64,000 nt of DNA, taken from positions 62,001-126,000 of the forward strand of contig JAILDX010000038.1 in assembly GCA_024688685.1 (NCBI GenBank), given 5' to 3'. The notes under the pieces are model-generated. The model ran no database searches and was not told the origin of the DNA. It worked only from the letters and a program-made list of their open reading frames with translations. The translations under genes and the position numbers were made by a program. Position 1 is the first letter of the stretch, and each line of letters begins with the position of its first letter. Shown in pieces: positions 7,434-16,143 of the stretch. This DNA is from Saccharofermentans sp. Lineage in GTDB: Bacteria; Bacillota; Clostridia; Saccharofermentanales; Saccharofermentanaceae.

Positions 7434-8617
7434 TTGCTGTTTTGCTGACGATAACTATCCTGTGTTCGTGTCTTACGGGATGCAAGGAAGAACAGGAGAA
7501 GAAGATGCCCGCTGATTTCGGGACATACGGTGCCGATTTCGCGAGGAATCTTGCATCCGAGTATCCCTTCCGCAAAGCGTACAGCATCCAGGAGACTCTT
7601 GCCGGAACGATGATAAAGACAGAGTTCGAGAACCTCGGATACGATGTCCAGACACAGCCTTTTACAGGAAGCACCGGCGAACAGTCCAACAATTACATAG
7701 CCATTTATAATGGTTCAGGTTTTTACAGCAAGAACGAAGATACCGGAGAGTATATCCCTACTGAACGATACATCGTTATCGGAGCGCATTATGACAGTGC
7801 ATTCCTCAGAGAAGAGAAGGATGCTTACAATGAAGAACACGGCACAACATACGGTTACGACGGCATAAGCGACAATGCGTCCGGCATAGGAGTCCTCATG
7901 ACATGTGCAAAAGAAATCAAGAGTTACACAGGATTAGGTTTTAACGTTATATTTGTTGCATTTGGAGCTTCAGGTGACGATCTTGCAGGATCGAAGGCGT
8001 TCTTCAATGCGCTTACTCCTGACGTAAGATCAAAACTCGAGGTCATGTTCTGTGTGGACAGCATATATGCGGGAGATAAGATCTATGCTTCAAGCGGTCT
8101 AAGCTCACTTATCAGCGGCCGCAAGTATGAGATGAGGCGTAAGCTTTATCAGTCATATGATGTTGCATTTGAGAACAATCTCTTCACAAATTACGGTTTT
8201 AATCTTCTTTATAATGAATCCAGGATAATGACTGATCTTGACGGAAACGGAACAGAAGAACTTTACAATGAAGTTTCGGTCAATAAATCAGACTATATCC
8301 CTTTTGACAATGCTTTGATCCCTGTCGTTTATTTTGACAGTTTTGACTATAACTTCAAAACTCTGGAAGAAATGCACGATACTAAAAATCTTGATCTTCA
8401 GGGATTTGGAGGCATGATAAGGAACACTCTTCTCGATGACAGCAAAGTGCTCGACGAGATCTATGTAACTGAGGAAGATGATCTTCTAAGGATGAGAATA
8501 AACTGTCTGGCGTTTATTATTCTCGGAGTCGGAATGAAGGGCTCGGATTCTGCACTCACATATACGCAGTATGTAAACGCTCTCGAATCTGAGCGGGCAG
8601 CGCAGGATGCTGCTTAA
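7421..8617 (+). CDS. M28-family peptidase-like lipoprotein
   Basis: A 398-residue predicted lipoprotein with lipobox 'LTGC' (Cys21). The fold is M28 aminopeptidase: 'GAHYDSA' (His123, Asp125) supplies the first ligand, 'DNASGIG' (Asp151) the bridging Asp, 'CVDSI' an Asp further on, and 'MHDTKN' the final His. The usual catalytic Glu-Glu in FGAEExGLxGS is replaced: here 'FGASGDDLAGS', Ser184-Gly185, followed by two Asp. The protein may be inactive, or may use the shifted Asp residues. It would sit on the outer face of the membrane. The gene overlaps the AroB-like gene by 13 bases and nagA by 11, so it is part of one operon. Confidence 0.75.
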   Translation: MRRIIAVLLTITILCSCLTGCKEEQEKKMPADFGTYGADFARNLASEYPFRKAYSIQETLAGTMIKTEFENLGYDVQTQPFTGSTGEQSNNYIAIYNGSGFYSKNEDTGEYIPTERYIVIGAHYDSAFLREEKDAYNEEHGTTYGYDGISDNASGIGVLMTCAKEIKSYTGLGFNVIFVAFGASGDDLAGSKAFFNALTPDVRSKLEVMFCVDSIYAGDKIYASSGLSSLISGRKYEMRRKLYQSYDVAFENNLFTNYGFNLLYNESRIMTDLDGNGTEELYNEVSVNKSDYIPFDNALIPVVYFDSFDYNFKTLEEMHDTKNLDLQGFGGMIRNTLLDDSKVLDEIYVTEEDDLLRMRINCLAFIILGVGMKGSDSALTYTQYVNALESERAAQDAA

Positions 8618-9743
8618 AGGGGCTCTGGTCTGGGACCCGGATGAAGGGTTTGCCGGAAGGGATCTTTCATTCTCTTCTTCCGGTCTTATAGGTCCGTCTG
8701 ATGATAATTGCATTTCTGATCTGAGCGGCCTTAAGATAATCCCGGGATTTGCTGATACTCACATTCATGGCTTTGGCGGAGCGGATACATCCGACGGAGA
8801 TATTGATGGTATCATACATATGTCAAGGGAGCTGGTTAAGAGAGGTATTACCGCTTTCTGTCCCACTACGATGACAATAAGTGAAGATAAGATCTTCCGG
8901 GTCTTTGATGCTGTATCAGCAGCGCGAAATATCCTCGAGGAAGAACATCTTCCGCACTCCAGGATACTTGGAATACATCTGGAAGGACCTTTTTTGTCGC
9001 CAGAAAGAACAGGTGTTCAGGGATCAGATCATCTGAGAGTTCCGGATATTGATCTTATAAACAGGCTGGAAAAGAACTATCCCGGACTTTTGAGAATAAT
9101 CGATATTGCTCCTGAGCTTGACGGGAGCAGCGAGTTTATAAATTGTCTCTCTTCAAGATACAGTATATCCATTGCTCATAGTAACGCCGATTATGATACG
9201 GCCTGCTATGCATTTGAAAACGGTGCAGATTCTGTCACCCATATCCTTAACGCTATGCCTCCAATTGACAAGAGAGCGCCGGGGATCGCATGTGCGGCTT
9301 TCGACAAGTCAGCTTATGTAGAATTGATATCAGACGGCATTCATGTTGAAGCACCTGTGATTAGAATGCTTTATAGGACAGTAAATGATGACAGGATCAT
9401 AACTGTTTCTGATTCCATGAGAGGTGCAGGCATGCCTGACGGAAAGTATCTGCTTGGTGATACAGAGGTTACATGCAGAAAGGGCAGGACTTTCTACGGC
9501 CCGGATGGTGGTCTTGCAGGTTCCGTCACGGATCTGATGAGTGAATACAGACTGCTGCGTTTATCCGGCTGTGACGAGAATAAGGTCATAAGATCGCTTA
9601 CCGTAAATCCTTATGAGAGGATCTTTATTGAAGGCGGCAGGCTTGATGAAGGATATCCTGCAGATTTCCTTGTTTTTGACGGTGAAGAACATATTGATAC
9701 ATATTCTTCGGGAATGAGTTGCCGGACTCATAATATGCTATAA
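8607..9743 (+). CDS. nagA: N-acetylglucosamine-6-phosphate deacetylase
   Basis: A 378-residue amidohydrolase removing acetate from GlcNAc-6-phosphate, the step feeding amino-sugar or recycled peptidoglycan carbon to NagB. Motifs in order: 'GFADTHIHGFGG' (metal-binding HxH), 'GIHLEGPFLSPERTGVQG' (Glu metal ligand), 'IAHSNADYD', 'VTHILNAMPP', 'ISDGIHVE', and 'TVSDSMRGAGMPDG' with the catalytic Asp. The C-terminal 'NPYERIFIEGGRLDEGYPADFLVFD' is also standard. No nagB lies next to it; its neighbours are an M28-like lipoprotein and a c-di-AMP cyclase, suggesting an envelope-related operon. The start overlaps the previous gene. Confidence 0.93.
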   Translation: MLLKGALVWDPDEGFAGRDLSFSSSGLIGPSDDNCISDLSGLKIIPGFADTHIHGFGGADTSDGDIDGIIHMSRELVKRGITAFCPTTMTISEDKIFRVFDAVSAARNILEEEHLPHSRILGIHLEGPFLSPERTGVQGSDHLRVPDIDLINRLEKNYPGLLRIIDIAPELDGSSEFINCLSSRYSISIAHSNADYDTACYAFENGADSVTHILNAMPPIDKRAPGIACAAFDKSAYVELISDGIHVEAPVIRMLYRTVNDDRIITVSDSMRGAGMPDGKYLLGDTEVTCRKGRTFYGPDGGLAGSVTDLMSEYRLLRLSGCDENKVIRSLTVNPYERIFIEGGRLDEGYPADFLVFDGEEHIDTYSSGMSCRTHNML

Positions 9744-9752
9744 TAAAATATT

Positions 9753-11285
9753 ATGAACGATGAATCGATATTGTCACAGATCATAGAGTTTTTCAGAGAG
9801 CTTATTGCCAGTCTTGGCGAAGGCTATCTTTTCTTTGGCAGCCCTTTTGATCTTGTAAGATATGTTTTTGATATTGCCATTGTAACTTTCCTGTTTTACT
9901 GGATAATCCTGTTTATCAGACAGACCAGGGCATGGCAGCTTATCAAGGGTATTATACTTATCCTGATCGCAGTCCTTGCATTCTCTTTGCTGGGTCTGCA
10001 GATGGTCAATTTCATCTTTAACAGACTGCTTTATGTGTTTGCTATTTTCTTTATCATACTTTTCCAGCCGGAGTTCAGACGTGTTCTTGAGACGGTAGGT
10101 CTTCGTTCTTCGGGTTCTATCAAAGCCTTTTTCGGAACCACGGAAAAAAATGATGACAAAGCTCTTTCATCTCTTATCCATGAGATAAGCTATGCATGCA
10201 AAGAGATGTGCAAGACATATACGGGTGCTCTGATACTTATAGAGCGCAATACAAGACTTGATGAACTCCTGACACAGGAGAATGTGGTCAAATTTGATTC
10301 TACCGTTACCAATTCAGTAATACAGTCCATCTTCTATAAAGGTTCTCCCATGCATGACGGAGGACTTCTTATCCGTAACGGAAAGATAATTGCGGCCAGA
10401 TGCCATGTTCCTCTTTCTGTTACGATGCATAATCTGGAAAGAAGCGGTACAAGACACAGGGCTGCTGTCGGTGCCAGTGAGATGGGTGATACAGTTGTTG
10501 TCGTCGTTTCTGAAGAGAGAGGCAGGACGTCGATAGCCGTTAACGGCATGCTGTTTGAGATGGCTGATGAGCATGAGCTCGAAGCAAATCTTTCTTATCT
10601 CCTCGGTGTCGGGGAATATGAACATGAGAAGAAGGGAATTGGCAAAGTCTTTTCCAAGTTCCGCAAGCATAAGACAGTAGAAGTCAGACAGGCTCCTTCA
10701 GCAGTTGATCTTACTCAGGACAGCACTGTTATCAGAGAGGTCGGTGCTCCGGAGATGACAGCTAACGAAGAGGTTTCCGTATCGGAATCGATCCTTGTAA
10801 AGAAGCCACAGACAGTTACGGAAGCATCAGGCATCAAGCCTTCAAAGATAGATCTCAAGACGAGAAGTGCAGAAGAGGTTCCTTATTCGCGCAAGATTGG
10901 ATTTGGTGAGAGAACCGCTTACTTTTTCATATCGCTGTTCCTTTCTGTCGGGCTCTGGATGTATATTCAGGTGAACAATAACCCTGTAGTTACTAAGACA
11001 ATTACAGTGCCGATCTCATATTCTTCCGCTGATACACCGGAGAATATCGAAGTATCTTATCCTATTGATACCGTTGAGCTTACTATCGTCGGACGAAGCA
11101 GTACCATAAGCAATCTGTCATCAGCTGATATTACTGTATCTATAGATTATTCATCCATTGATGAGGCAACTACGGGTGTTGTTGAATTACCGGTTATCGT
11201 TGAGCCTAAAGAGAGTCTGGTCTATTTCAGAGTTGAGCAGCAGCTGCCTGAGACTGTATCCGTCAATGTTTATTCTGTAAACTGA
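9753..11285 (+). CDS. Diadenylate cyclase fused to YbbR domain (CdaA-CdaR fusion)
   Basis: A 510-residue membrane protein predicted to make cyclic di-AMP from two ATP. Three N-terminal membrane helices (about 36-55, 62-81, 88-104) are followed by a DAC domain (about 115-285) with 'MHDGGLL' at 200-206 (DGA motif as DGG) and 'GTRHRAAVGASE' at 232-243 (RHR motif). A polar linker leads to a fourth membrane helix (about 388-405) and a single extracytoplasmic YbbR repeat (about 412-505). In Bacillus and relatives CdaA and its YbbR-type regulator CdaR are separate adjacent genes; here they are one chain. It is last in the operon and followed by a strong terminator. Confidence 0.9.
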   Translation: MNDESILSQIIEFFRELIASLGEGYLFFGSPFDLVRYVFDIAIVTFLFYWIILFIRQTRAWQLIKGIILILIAVLAFSLLGLQMVNFIFNRLLYVFAIFFIILFQPEFRRVLETVGLRSSGSIKAFFGTTEKNDDKALSSLIHEISYACKEMCKTYTGALILIERNTRLDELLTQENVVKFDSTVTNSVIQSIFYKGSPMHDGGLLIRNGKIIAARCHVPLSVTMHNLERSGTRHRAAVGASEMGDTVVVVVSEERGRTSIAVNGMLFEMADEHELEANLSYLLGVGEYEHEKKGIGKVFSKFRKHKTVEVRQAPSAVDLTQDSTVIREVGAPEMTANEEVSVSESILVKKPQTVTEASGIKPSKIDLKTRSAEEVPYSRKIGFGERTAYFFISLFLSVGLWMYIQVNNNPVVTKTITVPISYSSADTPENIEVSYPIDTVELTIVGRSSTISNLSSADITVSIDYSSIDEATTGVVELPVIVEPKESLVYFRVEQQLPETVSVNVYSVN

Positions 11286-11310
11286 TAAGCTGTAATTTTG
11301 AGCAAATCAA

Positions 11311-11340
11311 AAGGGGTTATCTCAACTGAGATAACCCCTT
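11311..11340. terminator. Terminator hairpin after the CdaA fusion
   Basis: A perfect 13-bp stem (AAGGGGTTATCTC with GAGATAACCCCTT) and 4-base loop lie between the convergent cyclase and HEAT genes. The T-run is weak, but the stem is strong and could serve both strands. Confidence 0.75.
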
Positions 11341-11358
11341 GTTCATTATAAGTAAAGG

Positions 11359-11700
11359 TTAGACAACACTTGTCTTAAGTCTGTCGAAAGCTGCTTTTGC
11401 AACATTCCTTACATTCGGATCCGAGTCGGCGAAAGCAAGCTTCTTAACATATTCTTCGCAGTGCTTTGCCTGAATATCAGCGGCTGAAGTTGCAGCTGCG
11501 GCTCTAACCATCGGTGAGGAATCTCTCAAAAGGGGGATCAAAGCCATGCCAGCTTCATAAGTTGAGATCATACCCATAGCAATAGCAGCCTCAGTTCTGA
11601 TCGCTTCATCTCCGTCACCGGAATACTTGATCAGAGCATCAAGCTTCTGCTTTCTGCCTAATTTCTGGATCTTCTCTCTTATCGCGTCTATTCTTGCCAT
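11359..11700 (-). CDS. HEAT-repeat protein
   Basis: A 113-residue all-helical protein with three HEAT-like repeats. The pattern 'D-x-x-x-x-VR-x-x-A-A-x-A-L' is seen as 'DGDEAIRTEAAIAMG', 'DSSPMVRAAAATSAA' and 'DSDPNVRNVAKAAFD'. It lacks any catalytic domain and probably serves as a binding scaffold. GGAGATAAAG precedes the ATG. It is transcribed alone, convergent with the cyclase gene and divergent from the GH5 gene. No specific partner can be deduced. Confidence 0.8.
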   Translation of the reverse strand: MARIDAIREKIQKLGRKQKLDALIKYSGDGDEAIRTEAAIAMGMISTYEAGMALIPLLRDSSPMVRAAAATSAADIQAKHCEEYVKKLAFADSDPNVRNVAKAAFDRLKTSVV

Positions 11701-11739
11701 CTTTATCTCCTAAATTAATAAAAAGATAATATTAATTAC

Positions 11740-11745
11740 ATTATA
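11740..11745 (-). promoter_or_regulatory. -10 box for the HEAT-repeat gene
   Basis: TATAAT on the minus strand lies about 40 bases upstream of the HEAT gene start. No clear -35. Confidence 0.35.
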
Positions 11746-11842
11746 GATTCAATAAATAACTATTGTTTTAACAAAAAGTATACAAATTGTGAAGCCATTG
11801 TGGCAATCTTTGTTAATACTTTCAAAATTAAAAATAGTAATA

Positions 11843-11869
11843 TTGAATTACTGTAACTTGTTTTATAAT
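11843..11869 (+). promoter_or_regulatory. Promoter for the GH5 lipoprotein gene
   Basis: TTGAAT and a perfect TATAAT (11864-11869) are separated by 15 bases, about 47 bases before the ATG at 11917. Spacing is slightly short, so confidence is moderate. Confidence 0.45.
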
Positions 11870-11916
11870 AACACTATGTGGGTGCAAAAGTAAAATAATT
11901 TGTGGAGACTATGTAA

Positions 11917-13110
11917 ATGTCAAACAGTTTTAGTATTCGTTTATTGTCAGTTTTAACAGTAATTGCTGTTTCTTCAGGTGTGCTGACATCATGTTCAGAG
12001 AAACTTGACAAGGAGACTTTGCCCGCACCGACAACTACAGCATCAGAGTCAAGTGAGAGTTCCGAGACAGAACCTTCCGAGACAGAACCTTCGCTTGGTC
12101 CCAACAGTACTGCAGTCGTTACAGATAGAATCGTGGATCTTCATGGTCAGCTTTCTGTTAACGGCACAGGTATCGTTGATGAACATGGCAATCCGGTCCA
12201 GCTTACAGGTATGAGTTCTTACGGACTTAATGCATGTGCCGGTTTCTTTAACCCCAATACAGTTAAGACTCTTGCTGAAGACTGGGGCTGCGATGTCTTA
12301 AGATTTGCTATGACTACAAGAGGCAACTCTGACGATTATACGAGAGATCCTGACAAGTATTTTACAGAGATGTGCAACTGCATCAATCTTTGTATTGATC
12401 AGGGTATTTATGTAATCGTAGACTGGCATATACTTTTTGATGGTGATCCCAACGAGTTTAAGGCAGAGTCGATAGATTTCTTTACCAGGATCTCTACAAT
12501 TTACGGAAACGAACCTAATGTCATCTATGAGATCTGTAACGAGCCCAACGGAATGCGTTTCGATGATGAGAGCCAGCCTGTTGACTGGGATAACTGCATC
12601 AGACCTTATGCAGTCGATGTTGTATCTGCGATCAGAGCACATGATCCGGATAATATCATCATTATCGGTACTCCTACATGGAGTCAGGACGTAGATATCG
12701 CTTCTGCAAATCCTGTTACAGGTGATAATCTCATGTACACAACACATTTCTATGCAGGTTCACATGGTCAGGAGCTCAGAGATAAGATTTCTACAGCCCT
12801 TTCAAACGGATGTGCAGTCTTTGTAACTGAATGGGGTACTACTGCGGATTCAGGTAAAGGTCAGATCTTTGATACAGAGGTATATGAGTGGATTGATTTT
12901 CTTAATGAGAACGGCATCAGCTGGTGTAACTGGTCAGTCGGCGGATCAAATTCCGAAGCGTCTAATGCACTTAAGTTTAAATCACCGATATTAACGATCG
13001 AAGAGAAATATGCAGGTCACTGGCCTGATGAATTCCTGTCGAACTCAGGTCTCCTTGTAAGATCGCTTATCCTTGAAAGGACGGAAGCGCAGACGCAGGA
13101 AGATGACTGA
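11917..13110 (+). CDS. GH5-family cellulase-like lipoprotein
   Basis: A 397-residue lipoprotein (lipobox 'LTSC', Cys26), then a Ser/Glu/Thr-rich linker to about residue 65 and a glycoside hydrolase family 5 barrel. The acid/base is in 'VIYEICNEPNG' (Glu209) and the nucleophile in 'VFVTEWGTT' (Glu305). 'VDWHILFDGDPNE' matches the GH5 Trp-His loop. It resembles GH5 endoglucanases acting on beta-1,4-glucans, but the exact substrate is not decidable from sequence. The ALPAPTTTASESSESSE-like linker suggests surface display. A promoter is visible upstream, and the next gene, also a lipoprotein, overlaps its 3' end. Confidence 0.88.
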   Translation: MSNSFSIRLLSVLTVIAVSSGVLTSCSEKLDKETLPAPTTTASESSESSETEPSETEPSLGPNSTAVVTDRIVDLHGQLSVNGTGIVDEHGNPVQLTGMSSYGLNACAGFFNPNTVKTLAEDWGCDVLRFAMTTRGNSDDYTRDPDKYFTEMCNCINLCIDQGIYVIVDWHILFDGDPNEFKAESIDFFTRISTIYGNEPNVIYEICNEPNGMRFDDESQPVDWDNCIRPYAVDVVSAIRAHDPDNIIIIGTPTWSQDVDIASANPVTGDNLMYTTHFYAGSHGQELRDKISTALSNGCAVFVTEWGTTADSGKGQIFDTEVYEWIDFLNENGISWCNWSVGGSNSEASNALKFKSPILTIEEKYAGHWPDEFLSNSGLLVRSLILERTEAQTQEDD

Positions 13111-14230
13111 TATCAAGAGATTAAAGAAGATCACAGCATTATTTCTCCTTGGTTCCCTTATCGCAGGAACCGTAGGATGTTCTATATCCGCACCTGCAGC
13201 AACTGGTGTTTCGACTTCGGATACTACTGTAGATATCAATGAAGAACAGCTTATGTCAGCTGCAAGTGTTGAGACATCTGATATAACGGAAGAGCCGGAT
13301 GAGACGACTGGATCAACTGTTCCGGCTGAACCGGAAGAGATACTGATTTCCTTTATCGGAGATGTTACTCTGTGTTCAGACGCAAGAGGCGGACATTCCG
13401 CAAGGAGTTTTAATAATGTCGTCCGCGGGGATATGGATTATTGTTTCCAGAACTGCAGGGATGTTCTTTCTTCCGATGATCTTACCATTGCTAATCTTGA
13501 GGGAGCAGTCACCACAAGGACATCTCACAAATCCAAGCAGTTCGTATTCAAGATGGCGCCCGAGAATATGCAGATGCTCGTTAATGCGGGTATAGAGGCC
13601 GTTAATCTTGCAAATAATCATTCGATGGATTTCTTTGAGTCCGGGTATCAGGATACAAAGGATAATCTTGATCAGTACGGTATCGTCTGGAGCGATCAGC
13701 ATACATCAGCCACATATCAGATCGGTGATTACCTTATCGGTATGTTTGGCATCTGCGACTGGGATAACGCTAATCTGGCGTACAGCAGGATTGAAGAACT
13801 TAAGGGGAAGGGATGCAACATAATCATTGCAACCTGTCACTGGGGCACGGAAGCAACATATAAGGCTAATTCTAAGCAGATAACTCTTGCACATGCTCTT
13901 ATCGACAGAGGCGTTGATATCGTTATCGGCGGACATCCCCACAGACTCCAGCCTATCGAGAAGTACAACGGTAAGTGGATCGCATACAGTATCTCGAATT
14001 TCTGTTTCGGCGGCAATCTCGGATTGTCTGATCCGGACACCATAATATTACAATGTAAATTTGTTATGGACTCAGAGACGGGTAATTGTGTAGACTATAG
14101 ACTCAATGTTATACCGTACTCCCAGACGAGTTCAAGCGGAAACGATTTCTGTCCTGTGCCGTATGAATGGGGAAGCACAAGGTATTACAGGGTTTTATCG
14201 AGACTCGGCTGGTCTCAGGAAGACGAATAA
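13103..14230 (+). CDS. CapA-family metallophosphoesterase-like lipoprotein
   Basis: A 375-residue lipoprotein ('IAGTVGC' lipobox) with the CapA/PgsA polyglutamate-synthesis fold related to calcineurin-like phosphoesterases. Motifs are 'SFIGDVTLCSD', 'NLEGAVTT', 'NLANNHSMDF', 'CHWGTE' and 'GGHPHRLQP'. Family members are tied to poly-gamma-glutamate capsule production or to uncharacterised envelope roles; no capB or capC is nearby, so the substrate is unknown. The track starts at a TTG (13073) giving a basic extension, but no ribosome binding site precedes it. The ATG at 13103 gives a standard signal peptide and overlaps the GH5 gene by 8 bases. Confidence 0.85.
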   Translation: MTDIKRLKKITALFLLGSLIAGTVGCSISAPAATGVSTSDTTVDINEEQLMSAASVETSDITEEPDETTGSTVPAEPEEILISFIGDVTLCSDARGGHSARSFNNVVRGDMDYCFQNCRDVLSSDDLTIANLEGAVTTRTSHKSKQFVFKMAPENMQMLVNAGIEAVNLANNHSMDFFESGYQDTKDNLDQYGIVWSDQHTSATYQIGDYLIGMFGICDWDNANLAYSRIEELKGKGCNIIIATCHWGTEATYKANSKQITLAHALIDRGVDIVIGGHPHRLQPIEKYNGKWIAYSISNFCFGGNLGLSDPDTIILQCKFVMDSETGNCVDYRLNVIPYSQTSSSGNDFCPVPYEWGSTRYYRVLSRLGWSQEDE

Positions 14231-14253
14231 TTATTAAGATCGGAGATAATATC

Positions 14254-14754
14254 ATGAGTGGAAAAGTATTGATAGTAATGGGTTCAGATTCTGATTTCCC
14301 GGTAATGGAAGGATGTTTTAAGCTCCTGAAGAAGTTTAATGTAGAGTTTGAAGCTCGTGTTGCATCAGCTCACAGGACTCCGGAAGTTGCGACTGAACTT
14401 GCAAAAACAGCAAAGGACAACGGTTTCTCGGTTATTATTGCTGCTGCAGGACTTGCAGCTCATCTCGGCGGGGTTCTCGCTGCCAATACTATCCTTCCTG
14501 TCATTGGCGTTCCCTGTAAGGGAGGCGCTCTTAACGGTGTGGATGCGCTTTATGCAACGGTTCAGATGCCTACAGGAATTCCTGTTGCGACAGTTGCTAT
14601 AGAAGGAGGTTCCAATGCAGCGATCCTCGCATGCCAGATCCTGGCACTGGGCGATGAAGAATTATCCAAGAGTCTTGTTGAATATAAAGAATCACTGGCA
14701 GCTTCTGTTGTTGAAAGAGACAGCAGACTCCAGACAAAAATAGCAGAGATATAA
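14254..14754 (+). CDS. purE: N5-carboxyaminoimidazole ribonucleotide mutase
   Basis: A 166-residue class I PurE, interconverting N5-CAIR and CAIR in de novo purine synthesis. It has 'VMGSDSDFPVMEG' (substrate phosphate loop), 'VASAHRTPE' (catalytic His) and 'AAAGLAAHLGGVLAANT'. The track start at 14167 lies inside the CapA gene. The ATG at 14254 has GGAG 8 bases before it and gives the canonical N-terminus. It is the first gene of the purine run purE-purF-purN-purO-purH-(membrane protein)-purD. No purK is visible in the window. Confidence 0.95.
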   Translation: MSGKVLIVMGSDSDFPVMEGCFKLLKKFNVEFEARVASAHRTPEVATELAKTAKDNGFSVIIAAAGLAAHLGGVLAANTILPVIGVPCKGGALNGVDALYATVQMPTGIPVATVAIEGGSNAAILACQILALGDEELSKSLVEYKESLAASVVERDSRLQTKIAEI

Positions 14755-14763
14755 GGAGTTATT

Positions 14764-16143
14764 ATGAGCGGAGTTTTCGGGTGTTTTGACAGAACAGGTG
14801 CTAAGGACGTAGCAAAGGACCTCTATTACGGAGTTTTCTCTTTGCAGCACAGAGGACAGGAATCTGCAGGTATTGCAGTCAACAATGACGGCACATTTCT
14901 TCTTCACAAGCAGATGGGTATGGTTACTGATGTGTTTGATGAGATTACATTATCAGCACTTCCCGGATTTTGCGGTATAGGTCATGCAAGAGGCGGTTCT
15001 GACAAGGCAACGGGTTATGACGGTGTTCAGCCTGTACTTATCAAGTCCAGAGTCGGCAATATCGGTATTGCATGTGATTCCGTTATCCTTAACGGCGATG
15101 CGATCAGGGACGAACTCAAGAATCTCGGTGCTATTTTCCAGTCCGGTACTGATTCAGAGCTTATCCTGTCTCTCTTCTCTCGAAACAGGATCTCCACAGA
15201 TGATTGTGAACACGCCATCCTCAACATGATGAAGGAGATGAAGGGCGTATATTCAATGGTATTCATGACGGATAACAAGCTTATCGGTGTCAGGGATCCG
15301 TTTGGTCTGAGGCCTCTTGTTCTCGGAAAGATCGGTGAGAGGTACTTCCTTTCTTCAGAATCATGTGCGCTTGATGCGATCGATGCCGAGTTCGTAAGAG
15401 ATATCGAGCCGGGCGAGATCATCACTATCTCAAATGACGGCGTATCATCACTTTTCTATGATGATAAGAGCGACCGTGTTTCCGACGGCCACGTCTGTAT
15501 CTTTGAATATGTTTACGTAGCAAGACCTGACAGTGTTATTGACGGAACAGAGATATTTGAATCGCGTTATAACGCAGGAAGAGCTCTTGCAAAGGAACAG
15601 CCCTGTGACTGTGACCTCGTTATCGGTGCTCCTGACTCAGGCAATGCCGCTGCACTCGGTTATGCCGATTCTCTCGGTGTTCCTTACGGTATGGGTCTTC
15701 TCAAGAACAGATATGTAGGAAGAACATTTATCAAGAGTACACAGGGACAGAGAGAACTTGCTGTTAAGATGAAGTTCTCTGTCCTTAAGAGTGCTGTTAA
15801 GGGCAAGAGGATCTGCATCGTTGATGACTCTCTCGTAAGAGGTACAACAACAAAGCATATTATCCGCTTTATGCGTGAGAACGGTGCAAAGGAAGTCCAT
15901 CTCAGACTTGCTTCACCTCAGGTCAGATATGCATGCTGCTATGGAGTTAATGCCGATAAGATCCAGGATCTTCCCGCACATACAAAGACTGACAGTGAGA
16001 TCTGTGAGATGATCGGAGCTGATTCTCTCGGATATATAAGCCTTGATTCGCTCAGAGCTTCACTTAAGGGAATTCACTGCAAGACGTGTTCAGCTTGTTT
16101 CGATGGCAATTTCATCGCAGGTACGTCGGAGAAGAGTGAATGA
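14764..16143 (+). CDS. purF: PurF amidophosphoribosyltransferase with degenerate glutaminase site
   Basis: A 459-residue PurF, forming phosphoribosylamine from PRPP. The phosphoribosyltransferase half is intact: 'PDSGNAAALGYA', 'KNRYVGRTFI', the PRPP loop 'CIVDDSLVRGTTTKH', and iron-sulfur-type cysteines ('HVCIFEY', 'YACCYGVN', 'CKTCSACFDG'). The Ntn-type glutaminase half is altered: the nucleophile Cys of MCGVFG is Ser2 (MSGVFG), 'GHVRY' is 'GHARG', and the oxyanion loop HNGN is 'CDSV'. 'LQHRGQESAGI' remains. Glutamine hydrolysis is therefore doubtful; it may use free ammonia. An AAGGAG site precedes the only plausible start, and purN overlaps its stop. Confidence 0.92.
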   Translation: MSGVFGCFDRTGAKDVAKDLYYGVFSLQHRGQESAGIAVNNDGTFLLHKQMGMVTDVFDEITLSALPGFCGIGHARGGSDKATGYDGVQPVLIKSRVGNIGIACDSVILNGDAIRDELKNLGAIFQSGTDSELILSLFSRNRISTDDCEHAILNMMKEMKGVYSMVFMTDNKLIGVRDPFGLRPLVLGKIGERYFLSSESCALDAIDAEFVRDIEPGEIITISNDGVSSLFYDDKSDRVSDGHVCIFEYVYVARPDSVIDGTEIFESRYNAGRALAKEQPCDCDLVIGAPDSGNAAALGYADSLGVPYGMGLLKNRYVGRTFIKSTQGQRELAVKMKFSVLKSAVKGKRICIVDDSLVRGTTTKHIIRFMRENGAKEVHLRLASPQVRYACCYGVNADKIQDLPAHTKTDSEICEMIGADSLGYISLDSLRASLKGIHCKTCSACFDGNFIAGTSEKSE

